From NCBI RefSeq assembly GCF_009902005.1, contig NZ_WUTT01000001.1, forward strand, positions 1,106,872 through 1,170,871: 64,000 bases of DNA, read 5' to 3'. Below, piece after piece: positions 48,564-58,091 of this stretch (position 1 is the stretch's first letter; each line of letters begins with the position of its first letter). The notes under the pieces were generated by a model. It was not told the DNA's origin, searched no databases, and saw nothing but the letters and a program-made list of their open reading frames with translations. The position numbers and the translations under genes were made by a program. The stretch comes from Halomonas alimentaria (lineage in GTDB: Bacteria > Pseudomonadota > Gammaproteobacteria > Pseudomonadales > Halomonadaceae).

Positions 48564-50030
48564 TTACTGGAACTCCTCCAGTGTCTCCCGATAGCCCAGA
48601 AACGCCTCGTAGCGCTGTTCGATGCGCGCGGTGGCGGCGTTGTTGCCTTCGCGTTCGGCCACCCGGCGGGCCACGCCCAGCTGGCGGATGGCGTCGGTGA
48701 TGCGCCCGGTGAGCTGCTGGTGTTCGGCGCGGGCCAGGTGGCCCAGGGCCTCGCGACCGCTGCGTCCTGCGGCCTCGGTAAGCAGCGCAAACACGCGATG
48801 ATCCTCGGGGCGCCGCTCGGCCAGCTCGCGCAGCAGCCGCCAGGCCTCGTCGGGGTCGCGCTGGAGCAGCGCCTCGGCAAGGATAAGGGTGGTCGGCACA
48901 TGCCCCGGGACCAGGCGCAACAGGCGCCGGCTGCGTTCGATGGCGTCATCGGCGTGCCCGGCCTCGAAGGCCACCTCGGCCGCCGAAGCCGGAATCAGGG
49001 TGAGGTCGGGCAGCTCCCGGGCCAGGGCATCGAGCCGGCGCAGCGCCGTGGCGGTATCGCCTCGCTCGGCGCTGATCAGGGCGTCCAGGTAGCGACCCGC
49101 CTCCCGGGGTGGGGCGCCCTGGCCCAGTCGCGTGGCGGCCTGGCCGGGGTCTCGCTGGTGAATCGCCAGCAGCGCCCGGGCGCGTACCAGGTGATACTGC
49201 AGGTCCTCACGGCCACCTTTCCCCGCGAGCTGGGCGGCGCGCGAGGCGGTATCGCTGATGCGTGATTCGGTGAGGGGGTGGGTGAGCAGGAACTCCGGCG
49301 GTGTGCCCCCCTGGAGGCTGGCCAGCCGCTGCATGGCGCGGAACATCGAGGCCATGGCCTCGGGGTCGTAGCCAGCTTCGGCCATGACCTGCAGGCCCAC
49401 TCGGTCAGCCTCCTGTTCGTAGCGCCGCGAGTAGGCCAGCTGGTCCTGGATGAAGGCAGCCTGGGAGCCCATGGCCACGCCGATGCCGGCATCCCCCCCG
49501 CCTGCGGCGGCGATCAGCATGCCGGCGAGCATGGCAGCCATGGCGGGAACCTGAGTCTGTTCGGCACGGGCCCGGCCGCGGGTGTAGTGGCGCTGGGCGA
49601 GGTGGCCGAGCTCGTGGGCCAGTACCGAGACCAGCTCCGCCTCCTGCTCGGCGAAGGCAAACAGCCCGGCGTTGACGCCGATCACGCCGCCCGGCACCGC
49701 GAAGGCGTTGAGGCGGTGGCTGTCGACCAGGGTTACGACCAGCTCGCTGCCGCCCAGCCCGCTGTGCGGGGCCAGCCGCGATACCAGCGATTCGACATAG
49801 GTCTGGGCGAGGGGGTCCTGCCACTCCGGGGCGCGGGCGCGGAACTGGCGCAGCCAGGCGCGCCCCAGCCGGTACTCCTCGCCGTCGGCGGCTCGGCTGC
49901 CGGGGCTCGACAGGCTGGGCAGGCCGGCCTCGCTCTCCCAGGCAGGCTCGGTCCACTGGCCGGTGGCAGGCAGGGCCAGGGACAGGCCCATCACCAGGGC
50001 GATAACGCGGGGGAGGTGGCGCGACAGCAT
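48564..50030 (-). CDS. bepA: Outer-membrane assembly protease/chaperone BepA
   Basis: This is a periplasmic M48 metallopeptidase that helps or degrades stalled outer-membrane proteins such as LptD. The 488-residue protein has a signal peptide (about residues 1-24), a protease domain with zinc site HELGH at 139-143 and the third ligand in the EQEADRVGLQ motif, and a C-terminal TPR domain (about 320-488). The ATG at 50030 is preceded by AAGGAGAG. An upstream extension to 50375 is spurious. It is divergent from the tusA-like gene. Confidence 0.93.
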   Translation of the reverse strand: MLSRHLPRVIALVMGLSLALPATGQWTEPAWESEAGLPSLSSPGSRAADGEEYRLGRAWLRQFRARAPEWQDPLAQTYVESLVSRLAPHSGLGGSELVVTLVDSHRLNAFAVPGGVIGVNAGLFAFAEQEAELVSVLAHELGHLAQRHYTRGRARAEQTQVPAMAAMLAGMLIAAAGGGDAGIGVAMGSQAAFIQDQLAYSRRYEQEADRVGLQVMAEAGYDPEAMASMFRAMQRLASLQGGTPPEFLLTHPLTESRISDTASRAAQLAGKGGREDLQYHLVRARALLAIHQRDPGQAATRLGQGAPPREAGRYLDALISAERGDTATALRRLDALARELPDLTLIPASAAEVAFEAGHADDAIERSRRLLRLVPGHVPTTLILAEALLQRDPDEAWRLLRELAERRPEDHRVFALLTEAAGRSGREALGHLARAEHQQLTGRITDAIRQLGVARRVAEREGNNAATARIEQRYEAFLGYRETLEEFQ

Positions 50031-50162
50031 GGACAAGCTCTCCTTCGGGCGAGGCGGGCCCACTCTCTGACATTGATTCGCCCCGCAAAGTGCCTTTAAA
50101 TCCCTAGGGTTCCCGCTGCCGGCACGCCGGCGGCGATATCCTGCATTCTTCCGGGAGTCTCC

Positions 50163-50411
50163 ATGTCTCTGCAACCCGACCAAGTGCTCGACGTCTGCGG
50201 ACTGCCGTGCCCGCTTCCCCTGCTCAAGGCCAAGCAGGCGCTCTCCCGGCTCGAGGTCGGCCAGCTTCTCGAGGTCAGGGCTACCGATGCCGGCTCCTGG
50301 CAGGACTTCGCCAGCTACGTCGAACTGAGTGTCCACGAGATGCCGGCCAGGGATGAGCGCGACGGCGTCTACCACTATTGGCTCCGCAAGGGCGGGGAGC
50401 GCGCCTCATGA
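50163..50411 (+). CDS. TusA-like sulfurtransferase
   Basis: This 82-residue SirA/TusA-family protein has the active motif CGLPCPLPLLKAKQAL, with Cys16 in CPxP as the persulfide carrier and an extra Cys12. Related genes lie beside bepA and perM in Pseudomonas, where one is needed for molybdenum-dependent nitrate respiration, so a role other than tRNA thiolation is possible. The downstream perM start overlaps its stop (ATGA). Confidence 0.9.
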   Translation: MSLQPDQVLDVCGLPCPLPLLKAKQALSRLEVGQLLEVRATDAGSWQDFASYVELSVHEMPARDERDGVYHYWLRKGGERAS

Positions 50412-51508
50412 CGCTGCGGGCGGTGCTCAAGGGCTGGGTCGACCACTACCTCTCCGACGAGGAGGCGGTGATCCTGCTGGTGGTGCTGGTACTGGGCTTC
50501 GCAGTGGTGATCTTCCTGGGTCGCATGCTGGCCCCCTTCCTCACCGCGCTGGTGATCGCCTTCCTGCTGCAGGGGGCGGTGAGCTGGCTGGAGCGGCGAC
50601 ATGTGCCGCACCTGCTGGCGGTGATTCTGGTGTTCCTGGGCTTCATGGGCCTGCTGCTGGCGCTGGCCTTCATCCTGATGCCGCTGATCTGGAACCAGCT
50701 GGTGACCCTGGTGCAGGAGACGCCACGGATGTTCGCCAGTGGCCAGCAGCTGCTCGACGACCTGCAGGCGCGCTACCCTCAGCTGATCACCCCGGACCAG
50801 ATCCAGAACTGGATCGCCACCGCCGGTCGCGAACTGACCCAGTTGGGCCAGCGCGCCCTGACGCTGTCCCTGGCCTCGCTGGGCAACGTTCTGGGGTTGA
50901 TCATCTATCTGGTGCTGGTGCCGATCCTGGTGTTCTTCCTGCTCAAGGATCGCGAGCGGCTGGTGGACTTCATCCTTTCGCTGCTGCCCCGCAAGCGGAC
51001 CCTGATGACCCGCATCTGGCACGAGATGGATAGCCAGATCGCCAACTATGTGCGCGGCAAGTTCATCGAGATCATGATCGTGGGCACCGTGGCCTTCCTC
51101 ACCTTCGCCTTCTTCGGGCTGCCCTATACCGCCCTGCTCTCGGTAATGGTCGGCTTCTCGGTGCTGGTGCCCTATATCGGGGCGGCGGTGGCCACCTTGC
51201 CTGTGGCTGCGGTGGCCGGCTTCCACTTCGGCATGACCGACGAGTTCCTCTATGTGCTGGTCGCCTACGGGGTCATCCAGGCGCTGGACGGCAACGTGCT
51301 GGTGCCGGTCCTGTTCTCCGAGGCGGTCAACCTGCACCCGGTATCGATCATCGTGGCGGTGCTGTTCTTCGGCGGGATCTGGGGCTTCTGGGGAATCTTT
51401 TTCGCGATTCCCCTGGCGACCCTGCTCAAGGCGCTGGTCTACGCCTGGCCGCGGGGGATCAAGCGCCACCGGCAGGATGAGGGTGGTGAGGTGGTGGTGG
51501 AAAAGTGA
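50408..51508 (+). CDS. perM: AI-2E/PerM family membrane transporter
   Basis: This 366-residue multi-pass inner-membrane protein of the AI-2E family (UPF0118) has about eight helices. Conserved features include QGAVSWLERR near the second helix, the long cytoplasmic-side segment ending in DRERLVDFILSLLPRKR, and the C-terminal GGIWGFWGIFFAIPLATLLKA. Substrates vary across the family and cannot be assigned. The start at 50408 is coupled to the tusA-like gene. Confidence 0.88.
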   Translation: MTLRAVLKGWVDHYLSDEEAVILLVVLVLGFAVVIFLGRMLAPFLTALVIAFLLQGAVSWLERRHVPHLLAVILVFLGFMGLLLALAFILMPLIWNQLVTLVQETPRMFASGQQLLDDLQARYPQLITPDQIQNWIATAGRELTQLGQRALTLSLASLGNVLGLIIYLVLVPILVFFLLKDRERLVDFILSLLPRKRTLMTRIWHEMDSQIANYVRGKFIEIMIVGTVAFLTFAFFGLPYTALLSVMVGFSVLVPYIGAAVATLPVAAVAGFHFGMTDEFLYVLVAYGVIQALDGNVLVPVLFSEAVNLHPVSIIVAVLFFGGIWGFWGIFFAIPLATLLKALVYAWPRGIKRHRQDEGGEVVVEK

Positions 51509-51537
51509 GGGCCGCCGCGGGGCGGCCCTGGTGGCTG

Positions 51538-52026
51538 TCACGCGCTGTCGAGAGAGCCGTCGTTCAGAGCCTGGGCCGCCTCCAGTACCTCCTGGGCGTG
51601 GTCCTTGACCTTGACGCCGCGCCACTCCCGGGCCAGCTTGCCTTCGCTGTCGATCAGGAAGGTGCTGCGTTCGATGCCGAGATGCTCCTTGCCGTACATC
51701 TTCTTGAGCTTGATGACGTCGAAAAGCCGGCACACGCTCTCGTCCTTGTCGGAGATGAGGTCGAAGTTGAATGCCTGCTTGGTCTTGAAGTTCTCCTGCG
51801 CGCGGATACCGTCCCGGGAAACCCCGAGGATCACGGTGTTGGCGGTATCGAAGTCCGCCTTGCGATCGCGGAAGTCGCCGCCCTCGGTGGTGCAGCCGGG
51901 AGTGCTGGCCTTGGGGTAGAAGTAGATCACTACCTGGCGGCCGCGGAACTGGGCCATGGTGATCTCCTGGTCGCCGGTAGCCTGGGCGGTGAAGTCGGGG
52001 ATGGATTGGCCGATGCTGACGCTCAT
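51538..52026 (-). CDS. bcp: Thioredoxin-dependent peroxiredoxin BCP (PrxQ)
   Basis: This is a 162-residue bacterioferritin-comigratory-protein peroxidase. The peroxidatic Cys45 lies in STPGCTTEGGDF. The resolving cysteine found five residues later in E. coli Bcp is absent here (Gly instead). The only other cysteine is Cys99 in ESVCRLF, so the enzyme is either 1-Cys or uses a distant resolving thiol. The ATG at 52026 has AGGAGG upstream. Transcription is divergent from dapA. Confidence 0.93.
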   Translation of the reverse strand: MSVSIGQSIPDFTAQATGDQEITMAQFRGRQVVIYFYPKASTPGCTTEGGDFRDRKADFDTANTVILGVSRDGIRAQENFKTKQAFNFDLISDKDESVCRLFDVIKLKKMYGKEHLGIERSTFLIDSEGKLAREWRGVKVKDHAQEVLEAAQALNDGSLDSA

Positions 52027-52138
52027 GAAAGCCTCCTGGATGAGAACCTGGGTGAGAGTGGCAAGGCGTCGATTACACGCAACCGTCGCCTGGCTGTCAA
52101 AGCGGGGCGGGGGGAAAGTAGCACCGCCGCTGTACAGG

Positions 52139-52213
52139 CTCAGGCCGCCTGAGTACCATTTGCCCTTTGGGGCAGTGTCCTGCCCCGTTTTGGCTCCGGT
52201 GCGGCCGGGGCAG
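52139..52213 (+). promoter_or_regulatory. Possible attenuator in the dapA leader
   Basis: CTCAGG-CCG-CCTGAG (52139-52153) forms a small hairpin. GGGGCAG-TGTC-CTGCCCC (52169-52186) followed by GTTTTGG resembles an intrinsic terminator pointing at dapA. An identical GGGGCAG at 52207-52213 could pair with the same CTGCCCC and break the terminator. No + strand gene ends here that would need a terminator. The attenuator reading is inference. Confidence 0.4.
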
Positions 52214-52260
52214 CGCGCGGCAATCGAACCGGCAGCAGTCGAACCGAGAGGATAGAGAGG

Positions 52261-53145
52261 ATGGTCACGGGAAGCATCGTCGCCCTGGCGACGCCGATGA
52301 AGGTCAATGGCGATATCGATTGGGAGGCCCTGCGCCGCCTGGTGAACTTCCATCTCGATCACGGCACCGATGGCATCGTCGCCGCCGGCACCACCGGCGA
52401 GCCCACCACCATGTCCTTCGCCGAGCACTTCGATGTGATCCGCGCCGTGGTGGAGGAGGTCGACGGGCGCATTCCGGTGATTGCCGGCACCGGCGCCAAC
52501 GCCACCTCCGAGGCCGTCGAGCTGGCCCGCTACGCCAGCGAGGTGGGGGCGGACTACTGCCTGTCGGTCTGTCCCTACTATAACAAGCCGACCCAGGAGG
52601 GGCTCTATCGCCACTTCAAGGCGGTGGCCGAGGGTAGCGAGCTGCCGGTGATCCTCTACAACGTGCCCGGTCGCACCTGCTCCGACCTCTACAACGAGAC
52701 GGTGCTGCGCCTCGCCGAAGTGGACAACATCGTCGGTCTCAAGGATGCCACCGGCAACCTGGAACGCGCCGAGGACCTGATCAGTCGCCTCAAGGGCAGC
52801 GGTTTCATGCTCTATTCGGGCGACGACGGCACCGCCTGCGACTTCATGCTGATGGGCGGCCATGGCGACATCTCGGTGACCGCCAACGTCGCGCCCCGGG
52901 CCATGCATGACCTGTGCGCTGCCGCGATAAATGGCGACGCCGAGCATGCCCACCAGCTCAACACTCGCCTGATGCCGCTGCATACCAATCTCGGCATCGA
53001 GTCCAACCCGATTCCCGTCAAGTGGGCGCTACATCGCATGGGCCTGATCGAGCCGGGCATCCGCCTGCCGCTGACCTGGCTCTCGGAGAAGTACCACTCC
53101 ACCATCAGCGAGGCCCTGCAGCTGGCCGGGCTGATCGACGACTGA
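52261..53145 (+). CDS. dapA: 4-Hydroxy-tetrahydrodipicolinate synthase
   Basis: DapA condenses pyruvate with aspartate semialdehyde, the branch-point step to lysine and diaminopimelate. The 294-residue TIM-barrel protein has the Schiff-base Lys161 in VGLKDATGN, the catalytic Tyr in LYNVPGRT and the GTTGE motif at 43-47. It is followed by bamC, as in many gammaproteobacteria. Confidence 0.96.
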   Translation: MVTGSIVALATPMKVNGDIDWEALRRLVNFHLDHGTDGIVAAGTTGEPTTMSFAEHFDVIRAVVEEVDGRIPVIAGTGANATSEAVELARYASEVGADYCLSVCPYYNKPTQEGLYRHFKAVAEGSELPVILYNVPGRTCSDLYNETVLRLAEVDNIVGLKDATGNLERAEDLISRLKGSGFMLYSGDDGTACDFMLMGGHGDISVTANVAPRAMHDLCAAAINGDAEHAHQLNTRLMPLHTNLGIESNPIPVKWALHRMGLIEPGIRLPLTWLSEKYHSTISEALQLAGLIDD

Positions 53146-53175
53146 TCGGCGTCGCGCCGGACCCTGGAGAACTGG

Positions 53176-54147
53176 ATGCAAGGTAGACCCATGACCTCAG
53201 CGCTGAAATGGCTGCCGCTGGCGGCACTTGTCGCCCTGGCCGGCTGTGCCCGAGACGACGGTTATTATCACGACCGTAATATCGACTACGCCGATGCCCG
53301 CCAGGCGCCCCCCCTGGTGCTGCCCGAGAGCCGCAATTCCCAGCGCTACCGTGACGCCATGCCGGTGCCCGAGGCCGCCGGCAGCTTCCGCGCCGGCGAC
53401 GACGGTTTCGAGGCTCCCGCACCGCAGGCATTGGGCGCCGGGCGTATCGAGCGGGAATTCGTCGAACGCCGCCGCGTGGGCGATGACGCCTGGCTGGTGG
53501 TGGCTGCGGGCCCGGATGCCGTCTGGCCCCAGCTGGAGGGCTTCGCCCGCAGCCGCGGCCTGGACGTGACCGCCAGCGATACCTCCCGTGGCGTGGTCGA
53601 GACACAGCAGGGCCGCCTGAGCGTACGCCAGGGGCTGCGCGCCGGTGACAGCGAGGTGCGCTGCGACCAGTCCGGGCGCCCCGTGGATGCCTGCCTGAAC
53701 GCCCTGGAGCAGTACTTCGGCGCACGCAGCGCCACGGCATCCGGCACCGCCTCCCTGCAGGCCCAGCGCCTGGCCGGAGAGGAGCGCCTGAGCCTTGCCC
53801 AGCGTGGCGAGGAGTGGGTAGTGGAGGTGCCGCTGGATATCGAGCGGACCTGGGCCGAGCTGGAGTATCAGCTGCGTCAGGACTTTACCCTCGAGGGAAG
53901 CCGTGAGCTGCTGGAGAGCACCCCGGCGGACTACTCCCATCGCATCCGGTATCTGCCTCTTTCCGAGCGCCGTGAAGGCTTCTGGAAGGGACTGGTGTCA
54001 TCGCCGTCGCCGCGCGAGATCCGCCTGGTGCTGGAGAGCGAAGGGCCCGAACGGACCCTGTTGCGCGCCGAGAACGCCAGCGAGCGGGGCTTCAGCGCTG
54101 GTGACCAGCGTGAACTGCTGGAGCGGGTGGCGAGCCTGCTGCGCTGA
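53176..54147 (+). CDS. bamC: Outer-membrane assembly lipoprotein BamC
   Basis: This is the BamC/NlpB lipoprotein of the beta-barrel assembly machine. The 323-residue product has a signal peptide with lipobox LAGC, an unstructured N-terminal segment (NIDYADARQAPPLVLPE) that in E. coli lies on BamD, and two helix-grip domains. The start may be ATG 53176 or ATG 53191 (MTSALKWL), the latter giving a more typical signal peptide. It lies between dapA and the MBL gene and overlaps the latter by one base. Confidence 0.88.
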   Translation: MQGRPMTSALKWLPLAALVALAGCARDDGYYHDRNIDYADARQAPPLVLPESRNSQRYRDAMPVPEAAGSFRAGDDGFEAPAPQALGAGRIEREFVERRRVGDDAWLVVAAGPDAVWPQLEGFARSRGLDVTASDTSRGVVETQQGRLSVRQGLRAGDSEVRCDQSGRPVDACLNALEQYFGARSATASGTASLQAQRLAGEERLSLAQRGEEWVVEVPLDIERTWAELEYQLRQDFTLEGSRELLESTPADYSHRIRYLPLSERREGFWKGLVSSPSPREIRLVLESEGPERTLLRAENASERGFSAGDQRELLERVASLLR

Positions 54148-54953
54148 TGACGGTAGCCTGCAAGAGTGCTGCCCCGCTCGACGGGCCGCTGTGTTTCGCC
54201 TCCCTGGGCAGCGGCAGCAAGGGCAACGCCACCCTGGTCAGCGACGGCGAGACCCACCTGCTGGTGGATTGCGGCTTCACGCTGCGCGAGGCCGAACGCA
54301 GGCTGGCCCGGCTGGGCGTGCACCCGCGTCAGCTCGATGCCCTGCTGGTAACCCACGAGCACGGTGACCATATCCGCGGGGTGGGCCCCCTGGCGCGGCG
54401 CTACGGGGTGCCGGTGTGGCTGACGCCGGGCACCTGGGCTTCAGGGCGCCTTGGCGAGCTGCCCGAGCGTCACTGGATCACGCCCCAGGCGCGCTTCGCG
54501 GTAAAGGGTCTGACCATCGACCCGGTGACCGTGCCCCATGATGCCCGCGAGCCGGTGCAGTTCCGTATCCAGGGCGGTGGCGGTCGCCAGCTGGGGCTGC
54601 TCACCGACCTCGGTCACCCCACCGAGCATGTGGTCCAGGCCTTCGCCGGCTGCGATGCCCTGGTACTGGAGTGCAACCATGACGTGCGCATGCTCGCCGA
54701 GGGTCCCTATCCGCCGCGCCTCAAGCGTCGGGTGGGGGGCGACTGGGGCCATCTGGCCAACACCCAGGCGGCGGCGCTGCTGGCCCGGCTCGGCCTCGAT
54801 CGACTGCAGCATATCGCCTGTTCGCACCTGTCCGAACACAACAACCGTCCCGAGCTGGCCCTGGAAGCCCTGGTGCCGCTGCTCGACGGCGACGAATCGC
54901 GGCTGATGGTGACCTGCCAGGACGATGGCCTGGCGTGGCAGGCCATCGCCTGA
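54147..54953 (+). CDS. MBL-fold metallo-hydrolase (YycJ/VicX-like)
   Basis: This 268-residue metallo-beta-lactamase-fold protein has metal-binding motif THEHGDHIRG near residue 70 and later conserved His/Asp residues (DLGHPTEHV, LECNHD, SHLSEHN). It resembles the YycJ/VicX group, and the substrate is unknown; a nuclease or phosphodiesterase role is possible. It is coupled to bamC, sharing the A of the stop and start codons. Confidence 0.85.
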   Translation: MTVACKSAAPLDGPLCFASLGSGSKGNATLVSDGETHLLVDCGFTLREAERRLARLGVHPRQLDALLVTHEHGDHIRGVGPLARRYGVPVWLTPGTWASGRLGELPERHWITPQARFAVKGLTIDPVTVPHDAREPVQFRIQGGGGRQLGLLTDLGHPTEHVVQAFAGCDALVLECNHDVRMLAEGPYPPRLKRRVGGDWGHLANTQAAALLARLGLDRLQHIACSHLSEHNNRPELALEALVPLLDGDESRLMVTCQDDGLAWQAIA

Positions 54954-54993
54954 GCCTGCAACCTTCCACCTGACCTAGCCTCCGGAGGCTTCC

Positions 54994-55707
54994 ATGGAAA
55001 AGCGTCAAGAACTCTACGCCGGCAAGGCCAAGTCGGTCTTTGCCACCGATGACCCGGATCGCGTGATACTCCAGTTCCGCGACGACACCAGCGCCTTCGA
55101 TGGGGAGCGCATGGAGTCGCTGGCCCGCAAGGGGATGGTCAACAACCGCTTCAACGCCTTCATCATGGAGACGCTGGCCGAGGCGGGCGTGCCCACCCAC
55201 TTCGAGAAGCGCCTCTCCGATACCGAGAGCCTGGTCAAGGCGCTGAAGATGATCCCGGTGGAGTGCGTGGTGCGCAATATCGCCGCCGGTGGCCTGGTCA
55301 AGCGCCTGGGTGTCACCGAGGGTGAGGAGCTCACGCCCCCCACCTTCGAGCTGTTCCTCAAGAACGACGCCCTGCATGATCCCATGATCAACGAGTCGCT
55401 GGCCGAGACCTTCGGCTGGGCGACACCCGAGCAGCTGGCGGAGATGAAGGCGTTGACCTTCAAGGTCAACGCGGTGCTCAAGAAGCTGTTCGCCGATGGT
55501 GGCCTGCTGCTGGTCGACTACAAGCTCGAGTTCGGCCTCTTCCAGGGGCAGATCGTGCTGGGCGACGAGTTCTCCCCGGACGGCTGCCGGCTGTGGGACG
55601 CCAAGACCCGCGAGAAGCTCGACAAGGACCGCTTCCGCCAGGGGCTTGGCGGCGTGATCGAGGCCTACGAGGAGGTGGGGCGGCGTATCGGGGTCAGCTT
55701 CGACTGA
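54994..55707 (+). CDS. purC: SAICAR synthetase
   Basis: PurC joins CAIR and aspartate with ATP in purine biosynthesis. The 237-residue protein has the N-terminal [13 protein letters not shown], the substrate-binding [16 protein letters not shown], and the LVDYKLEFG motif. Size and order (dapA-bamC-MBL-purC) are typical of relatives. A strong bidirectional terminator follows. Confidence 0.96.
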   Translation: MEKRQELYAGKAKSVFATDDPDRVILQFRDDTSAFDGERMESLARKGMVNNRFNAFIMETLAEAGVPTHFEKRLSDTESLVKALKMIPVECVVRNIAAGGLVKRLGVTEGEELTPPTFELFLKNDALHDPMINESLAETFGWATPEQLAEMKALTFKVNAVLKKLFADGGLLLVDYKLEFGLFQGQIVLGDEFSPDGCRLWDAKTREKLDKDRFRQGLGGVIEAYEEVGRRIGVSFD

Positions 55708-55730
55708 CGTTGCCTCGCCGAATCCGCATC

Positions 55731-55760
55731 ACGAAGGGCCCTCTCCAGAGGGCCCTTCGT
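55731..55760. terminator. Bidirectional terminator between purC and trmO
   Basis: ACGAAGGGCCCTCT and its exact complement (55731-55760) form a 14-bp perfect inverted repeat. It is followed on the + strand by CATT and lies just beyond the trmO stop on the minus strand. Confidence 0.8.
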
Positions 55761-55763
55761 CAT

Positions 55764-56513
55764 TCATGTCGGTACGATATCCACCACCTCCAGGGTGGTA
55801 GCACCGTCGGCGGCTGCCACGGCCTGAAAGCGCACGTCCAGGTCGCGCAGGCGCACGCCGTAGCGGCGCGCCTCGCCGCCGTTGCGATAGGCCGGCCGGG
55901 GGTCCTGGCTCAGTACCTCCTCGATCAGCGCACGCAGCGACGTGCCGTCCTCCCGCCTGGCCAGCGCCGTCTCGGCCTCGCGGGTGAAGCGCACCGCCAG
56001 CCTGTCTGGGGCCGCGGGGGCGAAGCCCGCGCGGGCCTCGGGCCTGGCCTCGGCCCAGGGCAGGTAGGGTTTGATATCGAGCACCGGGGTGCCGCTCACC
56101 AGGTCGGCGCCGGCGAGCTGCAGCCTGACGCCGTGGCGGGCGTCGATCCCGACCAGCTCGACCAGCGACAGCCCCAGGCGGTTGGGGCGGTGGGTGCTGC
56201 GGCTGGCGAAGACCCCGATCCGGCGGTTGCCCCCGAGGCGTGGCGGTCGCACCAGCGGCATCCAGTCCTCGGGTCCGGTGCGTTCAGGACTGAGGTGGAA
56301 GAGGAAGGTGAGCCACAGGTGGCTGAACGCCTCCAGCCCGCGTACCGCCAACGGATCGTCGTAGGGGGGCAGCAGCCGGAGCGTGGCTCGGGCAGTCGGC
56401 GCCAGACCGGGCTGGCGGGGCACACCAAACTTGTCGGGGAAGTCGCTCTCGATGACGCCGATCGGCGACAGGGTGACATCGGGAAGGGGGGCTGGATCGC
56501 TCATGGCCAGCAT
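55764..56513 (-). CDS. trmO: tRNA (t6A37) N6-methyltransferase TrmO
   Basis: TrmO methylates threonylcarbamoyl-adenosine 37 to m6t6A in tRNA-Thr using SAM. The 249-residue protein has the UPF0066 core: PIGVIESDFPDKFGVPRQPG, FSHLWLTFLFH and the FASRSTHRPNRLGLSLVEL motif. A C-terminal domain follows (RRYGVRLRDLDVRF). Start may be ATG 56513 or ATG 56504. The longer upstream reading is spurious. Confidence 0.9.
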   Translation of the reverse strand: MLAMSDPAPLPDVTLSPIGVIESDFPDKFGVPRQPGLAPTARATLRLLPPYDDPLAVRGLEAFSHLWLTFLFHLSPERTGPEDWMPLVRPPRLGGNRRIGVFASRSTHRPNRLGLSLVELVGIDARHGVRLQLAGADLVSGTPVLDIKPYLPWAEARPEARAGFAPAAPDRLAVRFTREAETALARREDGTSLRALIEEVLSQDPRPAYRNGGEARRYGVRLRDLDVRFQAVAAADGATTLEVVDIVPT

Positions 56514-56605
56514 TATGCCTGGCCCTCGGCGGTGCGGCGACTGCAGTTGGCCTGTCGGCCGGCGTTGTGTAGTCTTTCGGCAACATCCAGCGTCGCGAGA
56601 CTCCC

Positions 56606-57145
56606 ATGAACGAGACTGCAGCAGCCCCGGGCGATGCGCCCCCGTGTCGTCGCGCCCCGCGGATTCGCTATCGCGAGGCCCTGGCGCGAGACGCCGGCGA
56701 CCAGGCCGAGGTCTTCCACCATGCGGTGATGCAGGGCGCCGCGGCGCACTACACCCGGGCGCAGCGTGAGGCCTGGGTTTCGGCGCTGCCACGAGACGCC
56801 AGCGCCTGGGCCGCGCGCCAGGCCCTCTACACTACCCTGGTGGCGGACTGTGATGGTCGTTGTGTGGGTTTCCTCGAACTGGAACCCCACCGCGGGCGCA
56901 TCGTGACGCTCTATGTCTGGCCGTCGCTGGCACGGCGCGGCATCGGCTCGACGCTGCTGGTCCATGCCGAGCGGTTGCTGATCGAGCGGGGGGTAGACCG
57001 GGTCAGCATCGACGCGAGCCTGATGCTGACCGAGTATCTGGTGAGGCGCGGCTGGCGAGACCTGGGCGAGGAGTGGGTGGAGCGCGGCGGTGAACGGCTG
57101 TCGCGTCACCGGCTGGATAAGTCGCTGGTCGCGCTGGAAACCTAG
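56606..57145 (+). CDS. GNAT family N-acetyltransferase
   Basis: This 179-residue acetyltransferase has the acetyl-CoA-binding motif [15 protein letters not shown] and the preceding beta-strand VTLYVWPS. The first 20 residues are Ala/Pro-rich and not conserved. Substrate is unknown. Its stop overlaps the convergent nadC by four bases. Confidence 0.83.
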   Translation: MNETAAAPGDAPPCRRAPRIRYREALARDAGDQAEVFHHAVMQGAAAHYTRAQREAWVSALPRDASAWAARQALYTTLVADCDGRCVGFLELEPHRGRIVTLYVWPSLARRGIGSTLLVHAERLLIERGVDRVSIDASLMLTEYLVRRGWRDLGEEWVERGGERLSRHRLDKSLVALET

Positions 57146-58002
57146 TCCAGCAGGCGCATGGAGAGGTCGATCGCCTTGAGATCCTTGGTCAGTGCGCCGC
57201 TGGAAATGCAGTCGACCCCGGTCTCGGCGATGGCGCGCAGCGTGCTCTCGTCGACATTGCCGGAAGCCTCCAGAGTCGCCTTGCCGGCGGTGCGGCGCAC
57301 CGCTTCACGCATCTCGTCGAGGTCGAAGTTGTCGAGCATGATCACGTCGGCCCCTGCCGCCAGCGCCTGCTCCAGTTCGTCGAAGGTTTCCACCTCGATC
57401 TCCACCGGCAGGTCACTGGCGATGCGTCGCGCCTCGCGCACCGCCGCTGCGATGCCTCCGCAGGCGGCGATATGGTTCTCCTTGATCAGGAAGGCATCCC
57501 ATAGCCCGATACGATGATTGTGGCCCCCGCCGCAGGCCACCGCATACTTCTGGGCCAGGCGCAGGCCGGGCAGGGTCTTGCGGGTGTCGAGCAGGCGCAC
57601 CCCGGTGTCGCCGATCAGGTCGACGTAGTGTCGGGTGCGGGTGGCGGTAGCGGAGAGGGTCTGCAGCAGGTTGAGCGCGGCGCGCTCACCGGTGAGCAGG
57701 CTGCGTGCCGCCCCCTCGAGCTCGAGGAAGGCCTGGCCCGCTTCGAGGCGGTCGCCGTCGGCGGCCTGCCAGCGCAGCGCCACCGTGGGGTCCAGACGCC
57801 GGAAAAGCTCGTCGACCCAGGCCACTCCGCACAGCACGCAGGCCTCGCGGGTGATGACCCGGGCCCGGGCATGTTGCTCGGCGGGGATCAACCTGGCGGT
57901 GATGTCGCCGGGGCCGACATCTTCGGCCAGCAGGCGGGCGGCGGCATCGCGGATCTCTTCGGCGAGCTTGGTGTGGTAGGGCAGGGTGTCCTGATTGTCC
58001 AT
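57142..58002 (-). CDS. nadC: Quinolinate phosphoribosyltransferase
   Basis: NadC converts quinolinate and PRPP to nicotinate mononucleotide, the step after NadA. The 286-residue protein shows GDITARLIP at the N-terminal domain, [12 protein letters not shown], the KENHIAACG motif and [17 protein letters not shown] of the barrel. All substrate-binding Arg and Lys residues appear intact. The ATG is at 58002, divergent from ampD. Confidence 0.95.
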   Translation of the reverse strand: MDNQDTLPYHTKLAEEIRDAAARLLAEDVGPGDITARLIPAEQHARARVITREACVLCGVAWVDELFRRLDPTVALRWQAADGDRLEAGQAFLELEGAARSLLTGERAALNLLQTLSATATRTRHYVDLIGDTGVRLLDTRKTLPGLRLAQKYAVACGGGHNHRIGLWDAFLIKENHIAACGGIAAAVREARRIASDLPVEIEVETFDELEQALAAGADVIMLDNFDLDEMREAVRRTAGKATLEASGNVDESTLRAIAETGVDCISSGALTKDLKAIDLSMRLLD

Positions 58003-58091
58003 GGGTCACTCGCGAGGTTGGCTTGGGGTGGCCGGGGTGGTCGAGGGCGTCCATTATAGGCAATCCATTCCGGTCACGTCAGGGGAGACGC

